Positions 51,006-58,551 of a stretch of 64,000 bases of DNA are shown here, piece after piece. Positions within the stretch are counted from its first letter, which is position 1. Every line of letters begins with the position of its first letter. Under the pieces are notes generated by a model, which saw only the letters and a program-made list of their open reading frames with translations, was not told where the DNA came from and did no database searches. Both the position numbers and the translations under genes were made by a program. Location: NCBI GenBank assembly GCA_902608795.1, contig CACLPI010000004.1, positions 1 to 64,000 of the forward strand, given 5' to 3'. Origin of the DNA: an uncultured Bacteroidota bacterium. Its GTDB lineage: Bacteria > Bacteroidota > Bacteroidia > Flavobacteriales > Flavobacteriaceae.

Positions 51006-51099
51006 CCAACATACGACATATCAATATCCTCGTTTCTTACTTGACAAACCATAAACAACTTTTTCACTATCTTGTAGATACATTAAACAACTAAACACT
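51006..51099 (+). repeat. Promoter module copy 9 (long form)
   Basis: Starts with CCAACATACGA, then CATATCAATATCCTCG, TTACTTGACAAACCATAAAC, AACTTTTTCACTATCTTGTA and GATACATTAAACAAC, ending at the ATG at 51100. Shares the long form with 40364, about 10.6 kb away. Confidence 0.87.
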
Positions 51100-51609
51100 A
51101 TGCTATCTATATACAACTTTCTTAAAATCAAGCTATGCTACAGAACCTATGGGAGGCAATGGTTAGTTTTCTTTGCTATATGCTTTTTAGTTCTTGCTTG
51201 TAGCGGTGATGATTCTTCATCTTCTAATTCAAGTCAAAACTTTTTAGAAAAATATGACGGAGTTATATGGAAGAATATTGCTGAAGATATTAATGATTCT
51301 AATGGCCTTTGGGACATTTTTACACCTGATGGCTGGGAAGAAACTAGTTATGGTTATGTTGATTCAGGAATATGTGAAATATGGTATACACCTTGGAATA
51401 TAGTTGGTAATTATGGAGATTGGATAAAAGCTGAAGTAATCGATAACTCTATTGATGAATTAATTATTGAAGTTACTGAAACTGACTCTGAAACTTATTT
51501 GATATATATTTCGGCTATAAATAACGGAAATAGCTTACATTTTACTAGTTCATTGTCAAATGAAGAAGAATATTATACGAGGGACACAAGCTCTAATATT
51601 TGCAACTAG
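51100..51609 (+). CDS. Lipoprotein with type B leader, unknown body
   Basis: A 169-residue lipoprotein. The leader (MLSIYNFLKIKLCYRTYGRQ then WLVFFAICFLVLACS) is nearly the same as that of the gene at 49120, while the mature part (FLEKYDGVIWKNIAEDINDS, EICEIWYTP-like, LIIEVTETDSETYLIYISA) is a different sequence. Function unknown; the body may also be a small beta barrel. Confidence 0.75.
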   Translation: MLSIYNFLKIKLCYRTYGRQWLVFFAICFLVLACSGDDSSSSNSSQNFLEKYDGVIWKNIAEDINDSNGLWDIFTPDGWEETSYGYVDSGICEIWYTPWNIVGNYGDWIKAEVIDNSIDELIIEVTETDSETYLIYISAINNGNSLHFTSSLSNEEEYYTRDTSSNICN

Positions 51610-51610
51610 T

Positions 51611-51621
51611 CCAACATACGA
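51611..51621 (+). repeat. CCAACATACGA motif
   Basis: Exact copy of the 11-mer, two bases after the preceding stop codon and one base before the ATG at 51623. Confidence 0.85.
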
Positions 51622-51622
51622 T

Positions 51623-51754
51623 ATGAAAAAGCTAATACTATTACACACGGATGTAATAAAAGATTCTTTATTAAGTGATAACTCATTTATTATTCTTTTG
51701 ATAGGTCTTGGGGTTTCTATAGCTTTCTTATTACATAAGTTTTTGAAAAAATGA
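51623..51754 (+). CDS. Small membrane protein fused to a truncated type A leader
   Basis: A 43-residue ORF whose first seven codons (MKKLILL) are the leader module at DNA level. It then switches to HTDVIKDSLLSDNS and a single helix (FIILLIGLGVSIAFLL), ending HKFLKK. It looks like a recombinant in which a small membrane gene gained the start of a leader. Its stop overlaps a further leader remnant by ATGA. Confidence 0.5.
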   Translation: MKKLILLHTDVIKDSLLSDNSFIILLIGLGVSIAFLLHKFLKK

Positions 51755-51777
51755 AAAAGCTAAAGAGTGCCAAATGA
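51751..51777 (+). pseudogene. Leader remnant at the array edge
   Basis: ATGAAAAAGCTAAAG then stop after eight codons. The first twelve bases equal the type A leader start, and it overlaps the previous stop by ATGA, as at 40945 and 47281. The rightmost trace of the module system. Confidence 0.6.
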
Positions 51778-51844
51778 GTTGCCATATAGTTACCACTTTT
51801 TTACTAACTTTAAGCAAGTTCATTAATAATTGATGTAAAAAAAG

Positions 51845-51870
51845 AAGCCCCCGATTTCTCGAAGGCTTTT
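51845..51870 (-). terminator. Probable terminator of tRNA-Asn
   Basis: Imperfect hairpin with outer stem AAGCC/GGCTT (51845-51868) and inner CGA/TCG, with A residues on the left (T run on the minus strand) and TTTT on the right. Located 28 bases past the tRNA 3' end. Confidence 0.6.
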
Positions 51871-51897
51871 ATCTGTGTAGTGTAGCGGTTTCGCTTG

Positions 51898-51971
51898 CTC
51901 CCCCTCTAAGACTCGAACTTAGGACCCTCTGATTAACAGTCAGATGCTCTAACCAACTGAGCTAAGGAGGA
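51898..51971 (-). tRNA. tRNA-Asn (anticodon GTT)
   Basis: The minus strand folds as a cloverleaf: acceptor TCCTCCT/AGGGGGA, D arm AGCTCAGTTGGTTAGAGC, anticodon stem TCTGA/TCAGA around CTGTTAA (anticodon GTT), T arm CTAAG-TTCGAGT-CTTAG, discriminator G. CCA is not encoded. Its 3' end faces the cassette-like region, the orientation often seen at island insertion sites. Confidence 0.95.
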
Positions 51972-51990
51972 ATTTACTTTTCAGTGTGGG

Positions 51991-51998
51991 CAAATATA
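51991..51998 (-). promoter_or_regulatory. -7 element of tRNA-Asn
   Basis: Minus-strand TATATTTG, the same octamer as at the tRNA-Pro gene, about 20 bases upstream of the tRNA 5' end. Confidence 0.65.
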
Positions 51999-52053
51999 TG
52001 TATTATTTTTAAAATTTAATTTTTTTTTACTTAAATCTTTGTATCTGAAAAAT

Positions 52054-52797
52054 CTAAATAATATAGGGTATTACTGCTTTTCTATTAGTAGGATATTCAA
52101 CAAAATATTTTTTATACCAATTATGATGATTTAAGGCTCGAGGGATTAAATTAAATGCTGTCCAAAGAGCAAAACTTAATGAACCAAGATTATACACAAT
52201 GACAGAATAGCCAAACCACTCGACAATTTCTCCAAAATGGTTAGGACAAGAAATATAATTGAACATCCCGCCCTTCGGAATTTTATAATCTTGACTTTCT
52301 TTTCTTAATGAGATTAATTTATTATCGGATACCCTATTAATATACATTCCTATAAAAAATATTATAACCCCAATTATTGTATTTATTCCAAAGCTGTATT
52401 CCTCAGATAAATAGCCAATTTCATAACCGATAAAGAAGCCATTAAAAAGATTAAAAATAAAAGCGCTGATTACTATTGCAATTGGTATCTTTTTTCCTTT
52501 AGTTTTTAATTTTATAGGAAATAAAATAGTACGATAAAAGTAATGTAATACCCAAAGTGAAAGCATTAATGTAATTATTAAATTTTTTTCTGTTGGAGAA
52601 ATTAAAACTATTACAGGCATTAATAATAGAGCGGGTAACTCCATCCAGAACCAACCCCATCTATTATCTATCATTATCCCCCATTTTGAGTTTGAGTGTC
52701 TTCCGTAGGGAGCTATTGTTTTTGAAAATATGAGATACAAGAAAGTGCAGAGTCCAATAAAAATCCAAAGTAATATAAAGTTATAGAACCAGCCCAT
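52054..52797 (-). CDS. Steroid 5-alpha-reductase-like membrane protein
   Basis: A 247-residue polytopic protein with the signature of the 3-oxo-5-alpha-steroid 4-dehydrogenase family: N-terminal APYGRHSNSKWG, WFWMELPALLLM, and the C-terminal NADPH-binding part KIPKGGMFNYISCPNHFGEIVEWFGY and HHNWYKKYFVEYP. Eukaryotic members reduce the 4,5 double bond of steroids or the polyprenol tail; bacterial substrates are unknown. It begins one base after the stop of rseP on the same strand, so the two are co-transcribed. Confidence 0.88.
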   Translation of the reverse strand: MGWFYNFILLWIFIGLCTFLYLIFSKTIAPYGRHSNSKWGIMIDNRWGWFWMELPALLLMPVIVLISPTEKNLIITLMLSLWVLHYFYRTILFPIKLKTKGKKIPIAIVISAFIFNLFNGFFIGYEIGYLSEEYSFGINTIIGVIIFFIGMYINRVSDNKLISLRKESQDYKIPKGGMFNYISCPNHFGEIVEWFGYSVIVYNLGSLSFALWTAFNLIPRALNHHNWYKKYFVEYPTNRKAVIPYII

Positions 52798-52798
52798 A

Positions 52799-54145
52799 TC
52801 AAACTATAAAATTGAATAATTTATATATGTCATTTCCATTAGCAAATATCACTAATGCCAATAAAATTAAAAAACCTATTACCTGTACTGTTTCCAAAAA
52901 TTTGTCAGAAGGTTTTCTTCCCGAAACCATCTCGTAAACTAAAAACATAGCATGGCCACCATCTAATGCGGGAATAGGTAATAAGTTCAAAACCCCTAAC
53001 ATAACTGAAAGAAGAGCAGTTGTGTTCCAAAAAGACTGCCAATCCCAAGTTGAAGGAAAAATATTTCCAATAGCGATAAAACCCCCAAGACCTTTATATG
53101 CACCTGTGCTTGGATTAAAAATGGCAACTAACTGATCAAAATAAAAACCCATAAAAGAAACAAAATTGTTTATTCCTATGGGTACACTTTGTAAAAAGGA
53201 ATAAGAGTTGTAAGAAACATCCATTAATCCTAAATCAACCATATTTTGAACAGTTGCTCCATGCATGATTCCTAGCATGCCATCTTCATTTACATTAAGT
53301 GTTTTTTTGATTCTAAATGAATCTCTTAATAGCTCAACTAGTATTGTACGATTACTGTTATTTTCTAATAGATTAGCCACTTGGTCTACATACTTCGTTT
53401 CCTGACCGTTAACTGAGACTATCCTATCACCTTGTCTAATATCATAGCCTTTATTTAGCGATTGCTCAGAAACACTTTGGATAATAAATGGCATTCTAAA
53501 TTCAAATGAAGACATATCATCACTTGATGATAATTTTCCTAGTAAATCTACAGGTAATTCAATTTCAATTATATCACCATCTCTATCAACCTGATAATAA
53601 GTTGAGCCTATAATAGATTTTCTTAAATCGGAATACGTTTCTAATTTTTTACCATCGACGGTTATTATTTTATCACCTGTTCGAAAACCAGCATTAGTCA
53701 AAATAGGGTTAGTTATTGCAAAACCATCGTCAATTGAATCTAATAAAATTGATGATGAGCCATAGCTGTATGCTAATCCTATGTAAATAAAAATTGCTAA
53801 AATAAAATTTATGGTAACACCACCTAGCATTACTATTAGTCTTTGCCATGAAGGTTTAGATCTAAACTCCCATGACTTAGGAGGTTTTGCCATTTGCTCC
53901 TTATCCATACTTTCATCAATCATTCCGGCAATCTTGACATATCCGCCAAGAGGTAACCAACCAATACCCCACTCAGTTTCTCCAATTTTTTTCTTAAACA
54001 ATGAAAAATTAACATCAAAGAATAAGTAAAACTTTTCAACTTTTATTTTAAAATATTTTGCGGGCCAATAATGACCAAACTCATGCAAAACAATAATTAA
54101 AGAAAGACTTAAAATAAATTGTGAAACTTTAATTAAGATTTCCAT
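52799..54145 (-). CDS. rseP: RseP-type site-2 intramembrane zinc protease
   Basis: A 448-residue inner-membrane protease. The zinc motif HEFGH (21-25) lies in the first helix and the third ligand in LLPIPALDGGHAMF (Asp ~395). Two PDZ-like domains sit between (~150-310; FRTGDKIITVDGKKL, IRQGDRIVSVNGQET). RseP releases anti-sigma factors by intramembrane cleavage and processes remnant signal peptides. The -7 element TACTTTTG lies at 54166. Paired with the steroid-reductase-like gene. Confidence 0.95.
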   Translation of the reverse strand: MEILIKVSQFILSLSLIIVLHEFGHYWPAKYFKIKVEKFYLFFDVNFSLFKKKIGETEWGIGWLPLGGYVKIAGMIDESMDKEQMAKPPKSWEFRSKPSWQRLIVMLGGVTINFILAIFIYIGLAYSYGSSSILLDSIDDGFAITNPILTNAGFRTGDKIITVDGKKLETYSDLRKSIIGSTYYQVDRDGDIIEIELPVDLLGKLSSSDDMSSFEFRMPFIIQSVSEQSLNKGYDIRQGDRIVSVNGQETKYVDQVANLLENNSNRTILVELLRDSFRIKKTLNVNEDGMLGIMHGATVQNMVDLGLMDVSYNSYSFLQSVPIGINNFVSFMGFYFDQLVAIFNPSTGAYKGLGGFIAIGNIFPSTWDWQSFWNTTALLSVMLGVLNLLPIPALDGGHAMFLVYEMVSGRKPSDKFLETVQVIGFLILLALVIFANGNDIYKLFNFIV

Positions 54146-54165
54146 AGACTTGTTTAATTAGCTGA

Positions 54166-54173
54166 CAAAAGTA
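54166..54173 (-). promoter_or_regulatory. -7 element of rseP
   Basis: Minus-strand TACTTTTG, exact match to TAnnTTTG, 21 bases upstream of the rseP start. Confidence 0.55.
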
Positions 54174-54229
54174 ATTGATTAATAGTAAATTAAAAATATC
54201 TATTTTGATTATTTAACGTAAAACTGTTG

Positions 54230-54237
54230 TATTTTTG
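54230..54237 (+). promoter_or_regulatory. -7 element (with -33 TTG) of the SCO gene
   Basis: TATTTTTG matches TAnnTTTG; a TTG at 54205-54207 lies 22 bases upstream, within the known spacing range. It supports the TTG start codon at 54261. Confidence 0.65.
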
Positions 54238-54260
54238 CATACCACAAAATTTGGTTCAAT

Positions 54261-54932
54261 TTGAAGCTATTTAGAAAAAGAGATTTTATAACTCTAGGGT
54301 TCATTTTAATTTTTTCTGCAGCAGCTGTTTATATGTTTTACGTAATTCTAAAACCTATTGAAGTATTACCTGTATATCAACCAGCTGAAGTAAACGAGAA
54401 ACTTGTAGACTCTTCAATAATTCATATTGCCAAATACCACAAAATATCTGATTTTGAATTAACAAATCAAAATGGGCAAAAAATAACACAAGAATTTTAT
54501 AATAATAAAATTTATGTTGCTGATTTCTTTTTTACAACATGTCAAGACATATGTCCAATAATGACAAAAAACATGTACAGATTACAAGAAGAGTTGAAGA
54601 ATGATAATGATGTTTTATTTTTATCTCATACTGTAATTCCTGAGGTTGATACGGTTCAACAATTAAAAAAATATGCAATTGAAAATAATGTTGACGATTC
54701 TAAATGGAACCTTGTGACAGGAGAAAAAAAACAAATATATGATTTGGCAAGAAAGTCATACCTTGCTGTTGAAGATACTGAATATGGAAAATTTGATATG
54801 ATTCACACCGAGAATTTTATGCTAATTGACAAACAAAGACAAATAAGAGGGTTTTACGATGGCACTAACGATGAAGAAATTAAACAACTTCTTTATGATA
54901 TTCAAATATTAAAAAAACTTAATTATGATTAA
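54261..54932 (+). CDS. SCO1/SenC-family copper/redox protein
   Basis: A 223-residue membrane-anchored thioredoxin-fold protein starting at TTG. N-terminal helix ITLGFILIFSAAAVYMFYVI, then ISDFELTNQNGQKITQEFYN, the copper/redox motif FFFTTCQDICPIM (CxxxC) and the conserved His in DMIHTENFMLID. SCO proteins deliver copper to cytochrome oxidase or act as thiol-disulfide reductases. Its end overlaps the prolyl oligopeptidase start by 8 bases. Confidence 0.93.
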   Translation: MKLFRKRDFITLGFILIFSAAAVYMFYVILKPIEVLPVYQPAEVNEKLVDSSIIHIAKYHKISDFELTNQNGQKITQEFYNNKIYVADFFFTTCQDICPIMTKNMYRLQEELKNDNDVLFLSHTVIPEVDTVQQLKKYAIENNVDDSKWNLVTGEKKQIYDLARKSYLAVEDTEYGKFDMIHTENFMLIDKQRQIRGFYDGTNDEEIKQLLYDIQILKKLNYD

Positions 54933-57063
54933 AAATATATTAAATACTGATTATAAATATTTGACTACTTGCCTGATATTTATTTTAATTTCTTGTAGCA
55001 AGAATAAAATAAATTATCATCATACAATTAAAAAACCCGTAACGGATATTTATTTTGGGCAAGAAGTTAAAGATAATTACAGGTGGCTAGAGGATGACCT
55101 TTCATCAGAAACTGAAGAATGGGTAAAAAACCAAAATCAAATCACGTTCAAATATTTAAATCAAATACCATTTAGAAGTGAATTGAAAGATAGGTTATTA
55201 GGATTGCTTGACTATGAAAAGATTTCTGCACCTTTAAAAAAAGGTGATTACACATATTTCTACAAAAACAGCGGTCTTCAAAACCAAAGTATTTTATACA
55301 GAACTAAAGATAATAAGGAGTCTGAGGTTTTTCTTGATCCAAATAAATTTTCTAATGATGGAACTACATCTTTATCAGGATTGAGTTTTTCCAAAGATGC
55401 TAGCTTGGTTGCGTACAGTATTTCAGAGGCTGGCGAAGACTGGAGAAAAGTTGTTGTTATGAATACAAAAACAAAAGAATTAGTTGGAGACACTATAAAT
55501 AATGTAAAGTTTTCGGCTATTAGCTGGAAATCAAATGAAGGATTTTACTACTCTTCCTATGAAGCCCCAGAGGGAAGCAAATTATCAAGTAAAACTGATC
55601 AACATATGCTATATTATCACATACTAGGTACTAAACAGAAATTTGATAAGGTAATATTTGGTGCAATTCCGTCAGAAAAAAACAGATATGTTAGAGGTTA
55701 TGTGACTGATGATAGTAGATTTCTTATTATTGATGCAGCTATAAAAACTACAGGTAATAAGCTTTTTATCAAAGACCTCTCATCAAGTGAATCAAATCTT
55801 AAAACCATAGTTGATAATTATAACTCAAACACTTATTTGTTGGACAATGATGGTTCTAAATTAATCCTAGTGACAGACCATAACGCACCCAATAAAAGAA
55901 TTGTAAAAACTAACTTTAGCAATCCAAATCAAAATAACTGGGTAGATCTAATTTCAGAAGAAGAATTTGTATTATCTCCATCAACTTGTGGAGGATATAT
56001 TTTTACTGAGTATATGATTGATGCGATTTCAAGAGTTTACCAATATAACTATGATGGTGAATTAATTAGAGAAATCAGTTTACCTGGTATTGGCAGTGCC
56101 AGTGGATTTAGCGGAGAGAAAGATCAAACTGAATTGTATTTTAGCTTTTCTAACTATTATACCCCAATGAGTAGGTTTAAATACAATGTAAACTCTGGTG
56201 ATTATTCAAAATTTTGGAATCCTGAAATAGATTTTGACTCTTCAACTTACGAGTCAAAACAAGTTTTTTATAAGTCAAAAGATGGAACTAAAATCCCTAT
56301 GATCATAACATATAAAAAAGGAACTGAGCTAGATGGGAAAAACCCAACAATACTTTATGGCTATGGAGGTTTCAATATTAGTCAAACCCCTGGATTCCGA
56401 GTTACAAATGCGGTTTGGCTTGAGCAAGGCGGAATTTATGCAGTTCCAAATATTAGAGGGGGTGGAGAATATGGTAGAAAATGGCATAATGCCGGGGTAC
56501 AAACAAAAAAACAAAATGTATTTGATGATTTCATATCAGCTGGTGAATATTTAATTGAAAATAATTACACTTCATCAGAGTTTTTAGCTATAAGTGGTCG
56601 CTCTAACGGAGGATTGTTAGTTGGAGCGGTAATGACTCAACGCCCAGATTTAATGAAAGTTGCACTTCCGGGTGTTGGTGTATTGGATATGCTTAGATAT
56701 CATAAATTTACCTCAGGTGCAGGATGGGCATATGATTACGGGACTTCTGAACAATCAGTTGAAATGTTTGAATATCTAAAGTCTTATTCTCCAGTTCACA
56801 ATGTTAAAAAAAATACTGTTTATCCAGCAACTCTTGTAACAACTGGTAATCATGATGATAGAGTTGTACCAGCACACTCATTTAAATTTGCAGCCGAGCT
56901 ACAGGAAAAAGGACTTAAAAATAATCCGCTTTTAATAAGAATTGAAACCAACGCTGGCCATGGAGCAGGAACTCCAGTGTCCAAAACTATTGAACAATAT
57001 GCTGATATTTTTGGGTTTACTTTATATAACATGGGTTTTGATAAACTTCCTTTAAACTATTAA
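54925..57063 (+). CDS. Prolyl oligopeptidase family serine peptidase (S9A), lipoprotein
   Basis: A 712-residue S9A peptidase with a lipoprotein-type signal (lipobox LISC, Cys24). The N-terminal part and seven-bladed propeller (~40-430) begin DIYFGQEVKDNYRWLEDD. The C-terminal alpha/beta-hydrolase domain carries the catalytic Ser560 in SGRSNGGLLVG, the Asp in GNHDDRVVP (643-648 region) and His679 in NAGHGAGTP. It cleaves short peptides after proline. Overlap with the SCO gene suggests co-transcription. Confidence 0.95.
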   Translation: MIKNILNTDYKYLTTCLIFILISCSKNKINYHHTIKKPVTDIYFGQEVKDNYRWLEDDLSSETEEWVKNQNQITFKYLNQIPFRSELKDRLLGLLDYEKISAPLKKGDYTYFYKNSGLQNQSILYRTKDNKESEVFLDPNKFSNDGTTSLSGLSFSKDASLVAYSISEAGEDWRKVVVMNTKTKELVGDTINNVKFSAISWKSNEGFYYSSYEAPEGSKLSSKTDQHMLYYHILGTKQKFDKVIFGAIPSEKNRYVRGYVTDDSRFLIIDAAIKTTGNKLFIKDLSSSESNLKTIVDNYNSNTYLLDNDGSKLILVTDHNAPNKRIVKTNFSNPNQNNWVDLISEEEFVLSPSTCGGYIFTEYMIDAISRVYQYNYDGELIREISLPGIGSASGFSGEKDQTELYFSFSNYYTPMSRFKYNVNSGDYSKFWNPEIDFDSSTYESKQVFYKSKDGTKIPMIITYKKGTELDGKNPTILYGYGGFNISQTPGFRVTNAVWLEQGGIYAVPNIRGGGEYGRKWHNAGVQTKKQNVFDDFISAGEYLIENNYTSSEFLAISGRSNGGLLVGAVMTQRPDLMKVALPGVGVLDMLRYHKFTSGAGWAYDYGTSEQSVEMFEYLKSYSPVHNVKKNTVYPATLVTTGNHDDRVVPAHSFKFAAELQEKGLKNNPLLIRIETNAGHGAGTPVSKTIEQYADIFGFTLYNMGFDKLPLNY

Positions 57064-57066
57064 CAA

Positions 57067-57606
57067 ATGAAAAAACTTTTATACTTAATATTACTTTTGA
57101 ATTTGAATTTTTCAATTTCACAAGAATTAATAATTGGAAAAGAAACAGTTGACCCTGGAATCGTGTTTATTTTTGAGGGAGCCGTTAAAGATCATATTAT
57201 GCCTATTGGAATGCATCTTAAAGAAAATGAAACTAATATACATATTGAAGCTCGAGTAAATTGGGATATTAAAAATACTCCTAACGGTTCACCCAAAGGA
57301 GGCTTTGTTGCATATTTACATATCACATCGAAAATTACAAACAAAAAAACTGGCTTAAGTACATTTATTGATTTGACTCCTCACATTAACCTAATTGATA
57401 ACTATCATTATGCTAGAAATATTTCTTTGCCAGGTAAAAAAGATGAATTATATACTGTTGAATTTAATGTAATTCCACCAACAAATATTGAGCTTTCACT
57501 TCACAAAGACTGGTTGGATAAATATGGTAATCAGCTAATGAGTAACCAATATTTTTTATATGAAAATGTAAATTTTGAGGTAATAGCAAATGCGACTAGA
57601 AAGTAG
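57067..57606 (+). CDS. P19/Tp34-like periplasmic metal-binding protein
   Basis: A 179-residue protein with signal peptide (ending FSISQEL). The pattern follows the Fe2+/Cu2+ P19 family: IMPIGMHLKENETNIHIEAR, KGGFVAYLHITSKITNKKTG, LTPHINLIDNYHYARNISLP, VEFNVIPPTNIELSLHKDW. The family's metal site uses Met and His residues; here the second Met position appears as His (TPHINL). Probable periplasmic iron or copper binding. The convergent neighbour is a ZIP metal transporter, 1 base away. Assignment from recalled motifs. Confidence 0.65.
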   Translation: MKKLLYLILLLNLNFSISQELIIGKETVDPGIVFIFEGAVKDHIMPIGMHLKENETNIHIEARVNWDIKNTPNGSPKGGFVAYLHITSKITNKKTGLSTFIDLTPHINLIDNYHYARNISLPGKKDELYTVEFNVIPPTNIELSLHKDWLDKYGNQLMSNQYFLYENVNFEVIANATRK

Positions 57607-57607
57607 C

Positions 57608-58465
57608 CTAGCCAAGTGATACATCAAGACACATCATGACAATAAATCCAGCAATCAATCCCATAGTGGCAATATCAGTATTTCCACCGCTTTGGCTTTC
57701 GGGAATCACCTCTTCAACTACAATAAATATCATTGCTCCCGCTGCAAAAGCTAATGCGTAAGGAAGTATTGGGTACACGGCTATAACAATAGCGGCTCCA
57801 ATAACTGCAAAAATTGGTTCAACAATTGCAGAAAGTTGTCCCCATTGCCAAGACTTAAATCTGCTAAAACCAGCTCTTCTCATTGGCATAGAGACTGCGA
57901 ATCCTTCTGGGGCATTTTGTAATCCCATTCCTATAGCTAGTGCTATAGCTCCACCAAGAGTAAATCCAATATCCATCCCTGAAGCTATCGCACCAAAAGC
58001 CACGCCTACGGCTAAGCCCTCAGGAATATTATGAATTGCTATTGCAAGAACTAATAATTCAGTCTTTTTTAAATCAGTTTTAGGTCCCTCTGCCTCCTCA
58101 ATTTTTTTAAATAAATGGAGATGGGGGATTTTCTTATCCAAAAAATAAATAAAAAAAGCCCCAAAGAAAAATCCTACCGCTGGAGGCAAGAATGAGGGAA
58201 GAGATGTAAGCCCTAACTCATGTTGTTTTTCAACTGCGTCAATAGCGGGTGATAAAAGTGACCAAAAGCTCGCAGCAATCATGACTCCTCCCGTGAAACC
58301 AAGAGAAGCATCAAGTAATTTACGATTTGCAGACTTAAAGAAAAAAACTAGTCCAGCGCCAATTGCGGTTAAAATCCAAGTGAATAACCCAGCACAAAAA
58401 GCCTGTAAAATCGGATTACCTAAACCAATAAAAAAATCTTCTAAAGCAGTTGCAATACTTTCCAT
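57608..58465 (-). CDS. ZIP-family divalent metal transporter
   Basis: A 285-residue membrane protein with the ZIP signature in helix IV, AIAIHNIPEGLAVGVAFG, and helix V, MGLQNAPEGFAVSMPMR. A cytosolic loop with HLHLFKK is between helices III and IV. It transports zinc or related divalent metals. Convergent with the P19-like gene; divergent from the bacilliredoxin gene. Confidence 0.94.
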   Translation of the reverse strand: MESIATALEDFFIGLGNPILQAFCAGLFTWILTAIGAGLVFFFKSANRKLLDASLGFTGGVMIAASFWSLLSPAIDAVEKQHELGLTSLPSFLPPAVGFFFGAFFIYFLDKKIPHLHLFKKIEEAEGPKTDLKKTELLVLAIAIHNIPEGLAVGVAFGAIASGMDIGFTLGGAIALAIGMGLQNAPEGFAVSMPMRRAGFSRFKSWQWGQLSAIVEPIFAVIGAAIVIAVYPILPYALAFAAGAMIFIVVEEVIPESQSGGNTDIATMGLIAGFIVMMCLDVSLG

Positions 58466-58519
58466 AATGGTCTTTTAGCGAAAATACTAAAACAAATAAT
58501 ATATTAAGAGAAAACGTTT

Positions 58520-58527
58520 TATATTTG
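58520..58527 (+). promoter_or_regulatory. -7 element of the bacilliredoxin gene
   Basis: TATATTTG, exact match to TAnnTTTG, 24 bases upstream of the ATG at 58552. Confidence 0.6.
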
Positions 58528-58551
58528 CAGTAATTTATAATTATTCTAGAT

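Noticed and set aside
37841-51777. Integron with attC sites
   Set aside because: The repeats are direct, promoter-like and rich in A/T, without the paired inverted cores of attC, and no integron integrase is seen. A cassette-like array is kept as a description only.
37841-51777. CRISPR array
   Set aside because: Repeats are spaced irregularly by hundreds to thousands of bases with genes between them; no spacer pattern and no cas genes.
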